Part shown: positions 7,577 through 13,841 of the stretch, one piece after another
Numbering within the stretch: the first letter of the stretch is position 1
Layout: every line of letters begins with the position of its first letter
Source: Nanobdellota archaeon
Lineage (GTDB): Bacteria; Patescibacteriota; Minisyncoccia; UBA6257; GWB1-50-10
DNA: 16,193 bases
Assembly: GCA_030695805.1 (NCBI GenBank)
Contig: JAUYPG010000044.1
Coordinates: 1-16,193, forward strand
Direction of reading: 5' to 3'
Notes under the pieces: model-generated
The model's input: only the letters and a program-made list of their open reading frames with translations
Told to the model about the DNA's origin: nothing
The model's database searches: none
Program-made: the position numbers and the translations under genes

Positions 7577-8711
7577 CCATCAGTTTGTCGTGATAAGCGG
7601 CGACTTCCCGAAGTCCGGCATCGCGCTTCCTTTGGGAAACCGCAGGGTGCGCGCCTCGGCGCTTCGGGCGCTTTCCTTATATAAAGGAAAAGACTTCTGG
7701 AGCAGAGCGAAAATACGTCTCCTGGAGATTTTTAACTTTTCTTTTATCTGGAGGATGCTATTTCGAAAAAAATTCGTCATGAGTCCCGACTCGGAATGGG
7801 GGAATATCTTTTCGTTTTTAGAGCGTGAGCTTTCAACTTTCAACCTTCAACTTTCAACCCTCGCCTTTTCAATCTACGTCGGTTCGGGAAAATACAACCT
7901 CCCGCTCTTCGACGCGAAAAGCGGCAAGGCGCTGGGTCACGCGAAAGCGTACTTCCCGGAGAGCGCGGAATATGGGGAAAACGAAATACGGATATTAAAA
8001 GAACTGGAACAAACGAAGATACCCGACTTTTTATTTCCCGAAGTCCTTTCCGAGGGATACGCGAGAAAATTTTTTGTGGCCGTGCTTTCCCCCTTGCCGG
8101 AAGAAACAAAAAGAGCGCGAGCCATCGGGGAGAAACATCTGGAATTTTTGAGGCGCCTTTCGGAAACAACGGGGAAACGGGCAAAATTCGAGGACTCGGA
8201 TTTTTACCGGGAATTTGAAAAAGAAATGGAATTTTTGAAATCCGCGCCTTCCGAAGAGTCCGGATTGATGGAGCGTGTTTGGAACGAATCTCTGGAGAGA
8301 TTGAAGGGCAAGGAGTTTCTTTTTTCTCTAACGAAAAGAGAATTTCCATTTTTCGAAATGTTCAAGTCAAATGTCAATGGTCAAACGTCAAATGTCGTCA
8401 TTGATTGGGAGCACGCGCGCTACGGCTGGCCCCCGCTTTTCGACGTTTTCAACCTGTGTATGAGCGAAGGCAGATTCAAGAGAGGGGAGTACGCCCAAAT
8501 CTACGAAAAAAATATCAAAGATATTTTTTTCGGAAAAAATAAAAAAACAGGAAGGGCACTGAAAAAAATGCTCGCCTACTGGAAGATACCCGATGAGGAC
8601 ACGTACTGGTTTTTCCGGCTCTATCTTTTGGACCAGCTCTCGATCCACCTTCGCGCGGGCCACGGGCCATCCGCCGCGAGAGTCATTGCTTTTTTAGAGA
8701 AGGTTGGCTAA
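7554..8711 (+). CDS. Aminoglycoside-phosphotransferase-fold protein with degenerate catalytic loop
   Basis: 385 residues from ATG 7554, preceded by GAAGAAG (7544-7550); the overlap with the FkbM gene is 23 bp. An in-frame ATG at 7491 would add 21 unlike residues. The fold is seen from a candidate ATP-binding Lys (K131 in GHAKAYF), the helix NEIRILKELEQ (143-153), and VVIDWEHARYGWPPLFDVFN (281-300), the metal-binding Asp motif of the APH/choline-kinase family. The catalytic loop, usually H-x-D-F-x-P-W-N, reads KREFPFFE (261-268), so His, Asp and Asn are all replaced. Family knowledge: the Asp is the catalytic base and the Asn binds metal. Inference: inactive or altered kinase, perhaps a sugar-binding or scaffold protein. 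Two separate 7-bp tandem repeats lie in frame in the coding sequence (residues 93-102 and 271-281), the second between the catalytic loop and the DWE motif. Confidence 0.8.
   Translation: MKYSPANNHQFVVISGDFPKSGIALPLGNRRVRASALRALSLYKGKDFWSRAKIRLLEIFNFSFIWRMLFRKKFVMSPDSEWGNIFSFLERELSTFNLQLSTLAFSIYVGSGKYNLPLFDAKSGKALGHAKAYFPESAEYGENEIRILKELEQTKIPDFLFPEVLSEGYARKFFVAVLSPLPEETKRARAIGEKHLEFLRRLSETTGKRAKFEDSDFYREFEKEMEFLKSAPSEESGLMERVWNESLERLKGKEFLFSLTKREFPFFEMFKSNVNGQTSNVVIDWEHARYGWPPLFDVFNLCMSEGRFKRGEYAQIYEKNIKDIFFGKNKKTGRALKKMLAYWKIPDEDTYWFFRLYLLDQLSIHLRAGHGPSAARVIAFLEKVG
7831..7858 (+). repeat. Heptamer tandem repeat TTTCAAC x4, inside a coding region
   Basis: Four 7-bp units in a row: TTTCAAC, TTTCAAC, CTTCAAC, TTTCAAC. 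They encode residues 93-102 of the kinase-fold protein (LSTFNLQLST). The unit is not a multiple of three, so each copy is read in a different frame while the overall gene frame is kept. Confidence 0.9.
8366..8396 (+). repeat. Heptamer tandem repeat GTCAAAT x4.4, inside a coding region
   Basis: Units are GTCAAAT, GTCAATG, GTCAAAC, GTCAAAT and a partial GTC. They encode residues 271-281 (KSNVNGQTSNV) of the kinase-fold protein, just before its IDWE motif. The same unit recurs at 10905-10935 and, more decayed, at 13809-13829. Confidence 0.9.
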
Positions 8712-8715
8712 AAAA

Positions 8716-9402
8716 ATGAAAATCAAAAATATTTTAGAACATAGTTTCGTCGGAAACTTCTTGAATGAAAAGTCGCTGGTGGTGGATCTGGGCGCGAACA
8801 AAGGAGAGTTCTCAAATGCCATATTGGAGGCGTTCGGATGCGAAGTATATGCCGTTGAACCGATACCCGATCTATACAAGGGGATTAAAGAAAGGTCGGG
8901 ACTTCGAAAGTTTCAAGCGTGTATCACAAGAAGGAGCGGGAAAACAACGCTGAACCTTCCCAAAAATCGCTGTGGAACGATCTATCCCGCGAGTGGGGAG
9001 GATGCCGGGTTTCTGGAGGTTTTGGGAATAAATTTCAACGATTTTATGAGAGAAAACGCCATTTCATCCATTGATCTTTTGAAGGTGGATATAGAGGGCG
9101 CGGAAATTGATGTATTCGAAACGATAACGGATGAAAATTTGAAAAAAATAAAGCAGATGACAATTGAATTTCACGACTTTCTCTATCCGGAAATGCGCAA
9201 GCAAGTGAAGGCGATAAAAAAAGAAATGCGGGCAAAGGGATTTGTCGTGGTGTCTTTTTCATTCTTTACGAATGGCGACGTCTTGTGTGTCAGAAAAAAT
9301 ATGATAAACGCGTTTTGGCGTTTCTACCTCATCTATTTCGTAAAATATATATTGGGAGCGAAACGCGTGACGAAAAGAATCTTTCGAACTATCGCGGAAT
9401 AA
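8716..9402 (+). CDS. FkbM family SAM-dependent methyltransferase (second copy)
   Basis: 228 residues from ATG 8716; AAGG at 8700-8703 lies 12 bases upstream. An in-frame TTG at 8704 would add four residues (MAKK) and is less likely. Seen: SLVVDLGANKGEFSNAI (20-36) is SAM motif I, VYAVEPIPDL (44-53) follows, and LLKVDIEGAEIDVFE (121-135) is an intact FkbM signature. The protein is short, and its last 30 residues are hydrophobic and basic (AFWRFYLIYFVKYILGAKR, 199-217), which could hold it at the inner face of the membrane. Expected role: O-methylation of a sugar, different in acceptor from the first FkbM enzyme, with which it shares little beyond the motifs. The gap to the preceding gene is 4 bp, so one transcript is likely. 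Its 3' end overlaps the opposite-strand flippase gene by 14 bp. Confidence 0.93.
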   Translation: MKIKNILEHSFVGNFLNEKSLVVDLGANKGEFSNAILEAFGCEVYAVEPIPDLYKGIKERSGLRKFQACITRRSGKTTLNLPKNRCGTIYPASGEDAGFLEVLGINFNDFMRENAISSIDLLKVDIEGAEIDVFETITDENLKKIKQMTIEFHDFLYPEMRKQVKAIKKEMRAKGFVVVSFSFFTNGDVLCVRKNMINAFWRFYLIYFVKYILGAKRVTKRIFRTIAE

Positions 9403-10861
9403 GATTTTTTAACTTGATATTTTCAAGAGACGGCTCTTTCAGGAAGAAGAGGAGGGTGAAGTAAAAAAGAATACCGAGGAAGACAATAAGGAAAATATGA
9501 AGATGAAGTATCTTCATTCCCCAGACGACAAGAGCCATAAGAAGGGCTGCGAAAGAAACGCGGGGAAGCCGTCGAAAAAGGACAAACGGAGCGACGCGCT
9601 TCAGAGCTAGCCACATAAAGCCGTACGCGAGAAATTGCGCGGCAAGCGTGCCCAATGCCGCCCCCGCGATTCCATATATTGGAATAAAGATGAGGTTCAG
9701 GGTGACGTTTCCAAGAGCGCCGAGCCCGAGGGCGACGGCGTAGTATTTTTGTTTTCCGTGGGCGAATAAGCCGTTTACAAGGAGGGAGGCAGGGAAGTTC
9801 GTGATAATAGTAAAGAGAAGAACGGTAAACGCGGTCGTGGCCCCAAGATACGCGGGACCGAAAATAAAGAGAATGACTTCCCGCGGAAGAATAAGCCCTC
9901 CCGCGACAATGGGAAGCGAGATAAGAAACGTAAGAAGGAGCGCGGTCTCAAAAATTTTACGGAACTGCGCCGGTTCCCTGCCGGCAAGCCGCGAGAAAGC
10001 GGGGAAAACGCTGACGCTTAAAATCGCGGGAAGGAAATAGAAGAGTTGAACCGGGCGCAGGGCCGCGGAATAGAGCCCCACCGCGCGAGCGTCCATAAAC
10101 CAGCCGAGCATAAGAGTGTCCGTGTTTACCATGACGACTCCGAGCGCGCCGACAAAGGCAAAAGGCCAGGCCTCTTTCAGGATAGTGATGACAAGCGACT
10201 TTTCAAAAAACCCGCGGATATTTCGGAAGTAGGACCGAAAATACCAGAATGTGGCAAGGGCCCCCACGCCGCTCCCGAGCGTGTATCCAAGAACGAGGAA
10301 GAGCGGGGTCTTTCGAAACGCGATAAGGAGGAGGCCGAGGATGGTAATCGAGACATTGGTAAAAATCTGAAGTCCGGCCTCAATCTGCATTTTTTCTTTC
10401 ACGCGGGCAAGGGCAAGCGTAAAGTCCCGTATTCCGTCAAAAGCGATAAGGAGGGCGGCAAGAGGCAGGAGTGGAATCGCCTCGGGAATTTTCGTGATAA
10501 AAGGGGAGACGCCGAGGATAAGCGCGGAGGACACAAGGGTGAGAGAAAGTTTGATGACGAGCGCGGTCGAAAAATATTTTTGGAGCGCGGAGGGGTCTCG
10601 CGAGGCGTCGCGCATAAAAATTCCTCCCACTCCAATGTCGGAAAATATCGCGAAAAATCCCGCAAGGCCCACGGCATAAGAAAAGACGCCGTACCCTTCG
10701 GTTCCGAGGAGGCGGGCGACATAGATAATGAGCAGGGCCTTCACAAGGCGGCTTACCACGATGCTTACCCCCTGCCAGATGGTATTTTTGGCCACGGTCT
10801 GGCGGAAGGCCATATTCTCAAAAAGAAAGGAACGGAGTTTTGACATCTTTTGTGGAATCAT
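9389..10861 (-). CDS. Wzx-like polysaccharide flippase, MOP superfamily
   Basis: 490 residues and strongly hydrophobic almost throughout, with about 12 to 14 membrane segments, the usual size for a Wzx or MATE-like exporter. The start is typical: FRQTVAKNTIWQGVSIVVSR (19-38), then LLGTEGYGVFSYAVGLAGFF (51-70) and FSDIGVGGIFMRDASRD (73-89). The short basic tail ends KLKNLIPR. Expected role: moving the lipid-linked repeat unit from the cytoplasmic to the outer face of the membrane for polymerisation. A second ATG at 10846 (residue 6) is an alternative start; neither has a clear ribosome binding site. TATTAT on the complement of 10870-10875 is a possible -10 element. It is the only leftward gene inside the cluster, stops with TAG, and its 3' end overlaps the second FkbM gene tail-to-tail. 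No strong terminator is seen between them. Confidence 0.93.
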   Translation of the reverse strand: MIPQKMSKLRSFLFENMAFRQTVAKNTIWQGVSIVVSRLVKALLIIYVARLLGTEGYGVFSYAVGLAGFFAIFSDIGVGGIFMRDASRDPSALQKYFSTALVIKLSLTLVSSALILGVSPFITKIPEAIPLLPLAALLIAFDGIRDFTLALARVKEKMQIEAGLQIFTNVSITILGLLLIAFRKTPLFLVLGYTLGSGVGALATFWYFRSYFRNIRGFFEKSLVITILKEAWPFAFVGALGVVMVNTDTLMLGWFMDARAVGLYSAALRPVQLFYFLPAILSVSVFPAFSRLAGREPAQFRKIFETALLLTFLISLPIVAGGLILPREVILFIFGPAYLGATTAFTVLLFTIITNFPASLLVNGLFAHGKQKYYAVALGLGALGNVTLNLIFIPIYGIAGAALGTLAAQFLAYGFMWLALKRVAPFVLFRRLPRVSFAALLMALVVWGMKILHLHIFLIVFLGILFYFTLLFFLKEPSLENIKLKNLIPR

Positions 10862-10941
10862 AGAGTATCATAATATCACATCTGACCTATCGTAATGCGT
10901 GATGGTCAAATGTCAATTGTCAAATGTCAGATGTCCATAAT
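10862..10941. promoter_or_regulatory. Divergent intergenic region between flippase and GT4 genes
   Basis: This 80-bp AT-rich region separates two divergent start codons, so promoters for both directions probably lie here. TATTAT on the complement of 10870-10875 could be a -10 element for the flippase gene. CATAAT (10935-10940) lies against the GT4 start and is too close to serve in the usual way. A heptamer repeat fills 10905-10935. The assignment rests on gene orientation. Confidence 0.35.
10905..10935 (+). repeat. Heptamer tandem repeat GTCAAAT x4.4, intergenic
   Basis: Units are GTCAAAT, GTCAATT, GTCAAAT, GTCAGAT and a partial GTC. An ATG formed by the repeat at 10924 is in frame with the following glycosyltransferase gene, but residues read from it (MSDVHN) come from the repeat, so it is a poor choice of start. 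Confidence 0.9.
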
Positions 10942-12099
10942 ATGCACATAACCATTTCAGTACCGGGGCGTTTCCACGGCTTCGATCTCGCCCGCGAGAT
11001 GGAGCGCCGGGGGCATCTCGAACAACTCATTACCTCCTATCCGAAATTTGAAACGGCAAAATACGAAATACCGAAGGAAAAAATACGGTCAATTGTCGTA
11101 AAGGAGGTGATCCAGCGGATATGGAAACAAATACCCCTCCTGAGGGGGGGGTACGATCCATATCTGGTCGCGGAACTCTATGACCGCCTTGCCGCTCGGC
11201 GCGTGCCAAGGAGCGACCTTGTAGTCGCCTTCTCCGGCTTCGCGCTCCATACAATAAGGAAAGCAAAACAAAAGGGGATGAAAACCATTGTGGAGCGTGG
11301 AAGTTCGCACATAGAGTATCAGCGAGACGTTCTGCGGGAAGAATACGAAACATACGGCCTGCCCGGCGCGCCGAAAGACCTTCCGCGTCCCAAAATCATT
11401 GAAAAAGAATTGAAAGAGTACGCGGAGGCGGACAAAATCGCGATCCCCTCGACATTCGTAAAACGCACGTTTATTGAAAAGGGAATTCCCGAAGAAAAAC
11501 TAGTAATAAACCCGTACGGAGTTGATCTTTCTTCATTTCGGAAAATACCAAAAACTGACGATGTATTTCGGGTAATATTCGCGGGCGGGATGTCGCTTCG
11601 AAAAGGCGTGCACTATCTCCTTCGGGGGTTCGCGGAGCTCGACCTTCCGAATTCGGAGCTCGTGCTTATGGGTGGAATGAATGATGAGATAAAACCCTTC
11701 TTTAAAAAATACGACGGACACTACAGATATATTGGCCACGTTCCGCAAAAAGAACTTTACAGGTATTATTCACAGGGTTCGGTATTCGCGATTCTCTCGC
11801 TCGAAGAAGGGCTTGCCCTTGTTCAGCCGCAGGCCATGGCATGCGAACTCCCGCTTATCTGCACGCCGAATACCGGCGGGGAAGAATTGATTCGGGATGG
11901 ACGGGAAGGATTCATTATCCCGATTCGGAACGTGGACGCCCTGAAGGAAAAACTTACATATCTCTACGAACACCCCGACATCTGCCGCGAAATGGGACAT
12001 AGGGCACGGGAGCGCGTGCGGCAAGGATTCACGTGGAGGGACTATGGAGAAAGAGCGGAGGGTATCTATGAAAATATTATTTTTGGTAACAAACTTTAA
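10942..12099 (+). CDS. GT4 family glycosyltransferase
   Basis: 385 residues from ATG 10942, chosen because MHITISVPGRFHGFDLA is a normal GT-B start; the ATG at 10924 lies inside a repeat. Seen: the N-terminal acceptor domain ends near 170 with ADKIAIPSTFVKRTF (163-177). The C-terminal donor domain holds VINPYGVDLSSF (188-199), VIFAGGMSLRKGVHYLL (211-227), GHVPQKELYRYYSQGSVF (265-282) and LSLEEGLALVQPQAMAC (285-301). In that last motif the usual EX7E reads E289-x7-Q297, with Gln for the second Glu that normally contacts the donor sugar; such E-to-Q variants are known in a GT4 subgroup, so activity is still likely. Expected role: adding one sugar to the lipid-linked unit. The first base of the next gene lies 32 bp before the end. 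Odd: a G8 run at 11144-11151 and a 16S-3'-end-like sequence at 11100-11116. Confidence 0.92.
   Translation: MHITISVPGRFHGFDLAREMERRGHLEQLITSYPKFETAKYEIPKEKIRSIVVKEVIQRIWKQIPLLRGGYDPYLVAELYDRLAARRVPRSDLVVAFSGFALHTIRKAKQKGMKTIVERGSSHIEYQRDVLREEYETYGLPGAPKDLPRPKIIEKELKEYAEADKIAIPSTFVKRTFIEKGIPEEKLVINPYGVDLSSFRKIPKTDDVFRVIFAGGMSLRKGVHYLLRGFAELDLPNSELVLMGGMNDEIKPFFKKYDGHYRYIGHVPQKELYRYYSQGSVFAILSLEEGLALVQPQAMACELPLICTPNTGGEELIRDGREGFIIPIRNVDALKEKLTYLYEHPDICREMGHRARERVRQGFTWRDYGERAEGIYENIIFGNKL
11100..11116 (+). other. 17-base match to the complement of the conserved 16S rRNA 3' end, within the GT4 gene
   Basis: AAAGGAGGTGATCCAGC is the reverse complement of the 3'-terminal sequence found in most bacterial 16S rRNAs (GCTGGATCACCTCCTTT). 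It is in frame inside the gene, encoding VKEVIQ (residues 53-58). It contains the full Shine-Dalgarno AAGGAGGTGAT. It could cause ribosome pausing or internal binding, or be coincidence. An ATG at 11121 is out of frame and opens only about 20 codons. Confidence 0.6.
12057..12062 (+). promoter_or_regulatory. Shine-Dalgarno deciding the start of the next GT4 gene
   Basis: GGAGGG lies 5 bases before ATG 12068, inside the 3' end of the upstream gene. It favours 12068 over the in-frame ATG at 12044, which would add eight charged residues (MEKERRVS) with no ribosome binding site. Confidence 0.75.
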
Positions 12100-13114
12100 C
12101 TTCGTCGGCGGCAAAGAGCGATACGACAAAGATCTGATCCGCGCGCTTCAGGAAGGAGGAGTAGGTTTGAGGGTAGTCCGGCTTAGCGGAAGAGCGCTCC
12201 CGCGAAAAATTCTCTTTGTGCTCCGGGCCTGTGTCTCCGCGGTCTTTTTCAAGCCGGACGTACTATTCGCGTCCCACGTTTCGTTTTCGTCCGTTATATG
12301 CGCGGTAAACCGCTTCACAGGTATTCCGTATGTCGTCTGCACGGCCGGAACGGAAGTATGGGACATCAAAAAAGAGTCCATCAAAAAGGCCCTCCGAAAC
12401 GCGCGTCTCATTCTCTATATATCCGACTACACAAAAGAAAAGATGACGCGTCAGATGGAGGAGTTGCGGAAAAAGATGTTTTTTCTGCCGCCATCGGTTC
12501 GGGAGAAACTCTTTACCATCAGAAAAAAACCGGAATCTCCATATAAAACACTTTTAACAGTTGCCCGCCTCCGCCCGAATGAGGAAGAAAAGGGATATTT
12601 GAAGGTGATTGACGCGCTTCCCGGACTCCGGAAGGAGTTCTCGAATATTCGATATATAATTGTTGGCGCGGTACTAAGGGAGTTTGGAGATAATACCGAG
12701 AGAATCCGCGCGTACGCGAGGGAAAGGGGAGCGGCGGAGTGCGTAATCGTCGTAGGAGAGGTCTCGGACAGAGAACTCGCGGACTACTATAATCTCTGTG
12801 ATGTGTTTGTAATGCCGAGTACGCAGGAAGGATTTGGCATCGTTTTTTTGGAAGCGCTCGCGTCAGGGAAGCCAGTAATTGCGGGAAATAAGGATGGCTC
12901 AAAGGACGCGCTTCTGGGTGGCAAACTGGGTATATTAGTTGATCCCGATAATGTGGAAGAGATAGCGGCGGCAATAGTCAAAGTGTTAAAAAAACAAGCT
13001 CCTCCGGAAATTTTGGATGGGAATCTGCTTCGCAAGGAAATGATAGAAGTGTACGGGGTTGATAAGTTCAAGAAGCGAGTGATAGAGTTGGTCCATGAAC
13101 TTGAAACAACATAA
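12068..13114 (+). CDS. GT4 family glycosyltransferase
   Basis: 348 residues starting MKILFLVTNFNFVGGKERY, a standard GT4 opening with the glycine loop that contacts the donor phosphate. Seen: VCTAGTEVWD (90-99), ARLILYISDYTKEKM (112-126), TLLTVARLRPNEEEKGY (161-177), YIIVGAVLREFGDN (196-209), VGEVSDRELADYYNLCDVFV (229-248) and the complete EX7E motif, E254 and E262, in QEGFGIVFLEALASGKPVI (253-271). All expected donor-site features are present, so an active enzyme is likely. Expected role: transfer of a sugar to the growing oligosaccharide at the cytoplasmic face; substrate unknown. The start overlaps the upstream GT4 gene by 32 bp behind a good ribosome binding site, and the end overlaps the methyltransferase gene by 20 bp, so these three genes are probably co-translated from one message. 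Confidence 0.94.
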   Translation: MKILFLVTNFNFVGGKERYDKDLIRALQEGGVGLRVVRLSGRALPRKILFVLRACVSAVFFKPDVLFASHVSFSSVICAVNRFTGIPYVVCTAGTEVWDIKKESIKKALRNARLILYISDYTKEKMTRQMEELRKKMFFLPPSVREKLFTIRKKPESPYKTLLTVARLRPNEEEKGYLKVIDALPGLRKEFSNIRYIIVGAVLREFGDNTERIRAYARERGAAECVIVVGEVSDRELADYYNLCDVFVMPSTQEGFGIVFLEALASGKPVIAGNKDGSKDALLGGKLGILVDPDNVEEIAAAIVKVLKKQAPPEILDGNLLRKEMIEVYGVDKFKKRVIELVHELETT

Positions 13115-13805
13115 CCTTTACGAAACATACGCTTCCACGCAAGCGATTGAATGTCCGGGGGAGGAAGAGTTTGGCGCCCTCCGGGCTTATTTTGGAAAAT
13201 TCCTGCCGCGCGAGAAGCGCGCGGAGATTCTTGACGTGGGGTGTGGAAGCGGCAACTTCCTTGTCTGGCTCCATTCGCTGGGATATGAAGGCGCGGTGGG
13301 CGTGGATGTGAGCGAAGAACAGATAGAACGGGGGAAAGGACTCGGCATAAAAAATTTAATTCTTGGGGACGCAAGAGAATTTTTGCGCGAGAATCAAAAT
13401 CGCTTTGACGTTATATTCGCCCGCGATTTCCTTGAACATTTTACAAAAGAAGAGACACTCGAGCTTATGACTCTCGTTCGCGAATCCTTAAAATATGGAG
13501 GGTTCTTCATGGGCCAGACCTTAAACGGAGAATCCCTCCTCGCGGGGCGCCTCTTCTACGGCGACCTCACCCACGAAACGGCGTTTACATGGCGGAGCGT
13601 TCGTCAACTTTGTCTCGCCGCGGGATTTTCGAAGATAGAAACATATCCTCAAAGGCCCGTGATAAAGGGAATAAAATCATTCGTACGATATTGTATTTGG
13701 ATGGGAATTGAGACGTGTCTCCGCATCTATCTCCTCGCCGCGACCGGCGCGGGGAAGGGAATTTTTACGCAGGACATTTTGTTCAAGGCGGAAAAGAAGT
13801 GGTAA
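13095..13805 (+). CDS. Class I SAM-dependent methyltransferase
   Basis: 236 residues. Seen: AEILDVGCGSGNFLVWLHSLG (43-63) is SAM motif I, AVGVDVSEEQIERGK (67-81) carries the acidic ribose-binding Asp (D71), ILGDAREFL (89-97) is motif II, and FDVIFARDFLEHFTKEE (104-120) is motif III with the D/xLEH pattern common in sugar and small-molecule methyltransferases. There is no zinc-binding Cys cluster of the sugar C-methyltransferase type at the N-terminus. Expected role: methylating a sugar or the chain end in the cytoplasm; the acceptor is unknown. In some O-antigen systems such an enzyme caps the chain, but nothing here proves that. The start lies 20 bp inside the upstream GT4 gene, without a strong ribosome binding site, suggesting coupling to it. 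Confidence 0.92.
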   Translation: MNLKQHNLYETYASTQAIECPGEEEFGALRAYFGKFLPREKRAEILDVGCGSGNFLVWLHSLGYEGAVGVDVSEEQIERGKGLGIKNLILGDAREFLRENQNRFDVIFARDFLEHFTKEETLELMTLVRESLKYGGFFMGQTLNGESLLAGRLFYGDLTHETAFTWRSVRQLCLAAGFSKIETYPQRPVIKGIKSFVRYCIWMGIETCLRIYLLAATGAGKGIFTQDILFKAEKKW

Positions 13806-13808
13806 AAT

Positions 13809-13829
13809 GTCAAACGTCATTTTGTAATT
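13809..13829 (+). repeat. Decayed heptamer repeat GTCAAAC/GTCATTT/GTAATTC
   Basis: Three 7-bp units in the 36-bp gap between the methyltransferase and polymerase genes resemble the GTCAAAT repeats elsewhere. The first two units, with flanking bases 13804-13823, can also form a weak AT-rich hairpin (AAAATG pairing with CATTTT), too weak to call a terminator. Confidence 0.55.
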
Positions 13830-13841
13830 CACGGCTTCATC

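Noticed and set aside
9403..9435. Bidirectional terminator between the convergent genes (TTTTTT near 9405, CTTGA/TCAAG stem)
   Set aside because: The stem is only five base pairs, lies inside the flippase coding end, and the T-run precedes it.
10046..10843. 265-codon + strand frame opposite the flippase gene
   Set aside because: The product is extremely rich in Lys, Arg, Glu and Gly with no motif, as expected for the complement of a hydrophobic membrane protein.
10905..10923. TTGACA hexamers on the complement of the heptamer repeat as -35 elements for the flippase gene
   Set aside because: The only fair -10 match (complement of 10870-10875) is 35 bp away from the nearer perfect TTGACA, about twice the required spacing.
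13804..13823. Possible intrinsic terminator after the methyltransferase gene
   Set aside because: The stem is short, AT-rich and mismatched, with only four T bases, and is better explained as part of a heptamer repeat.
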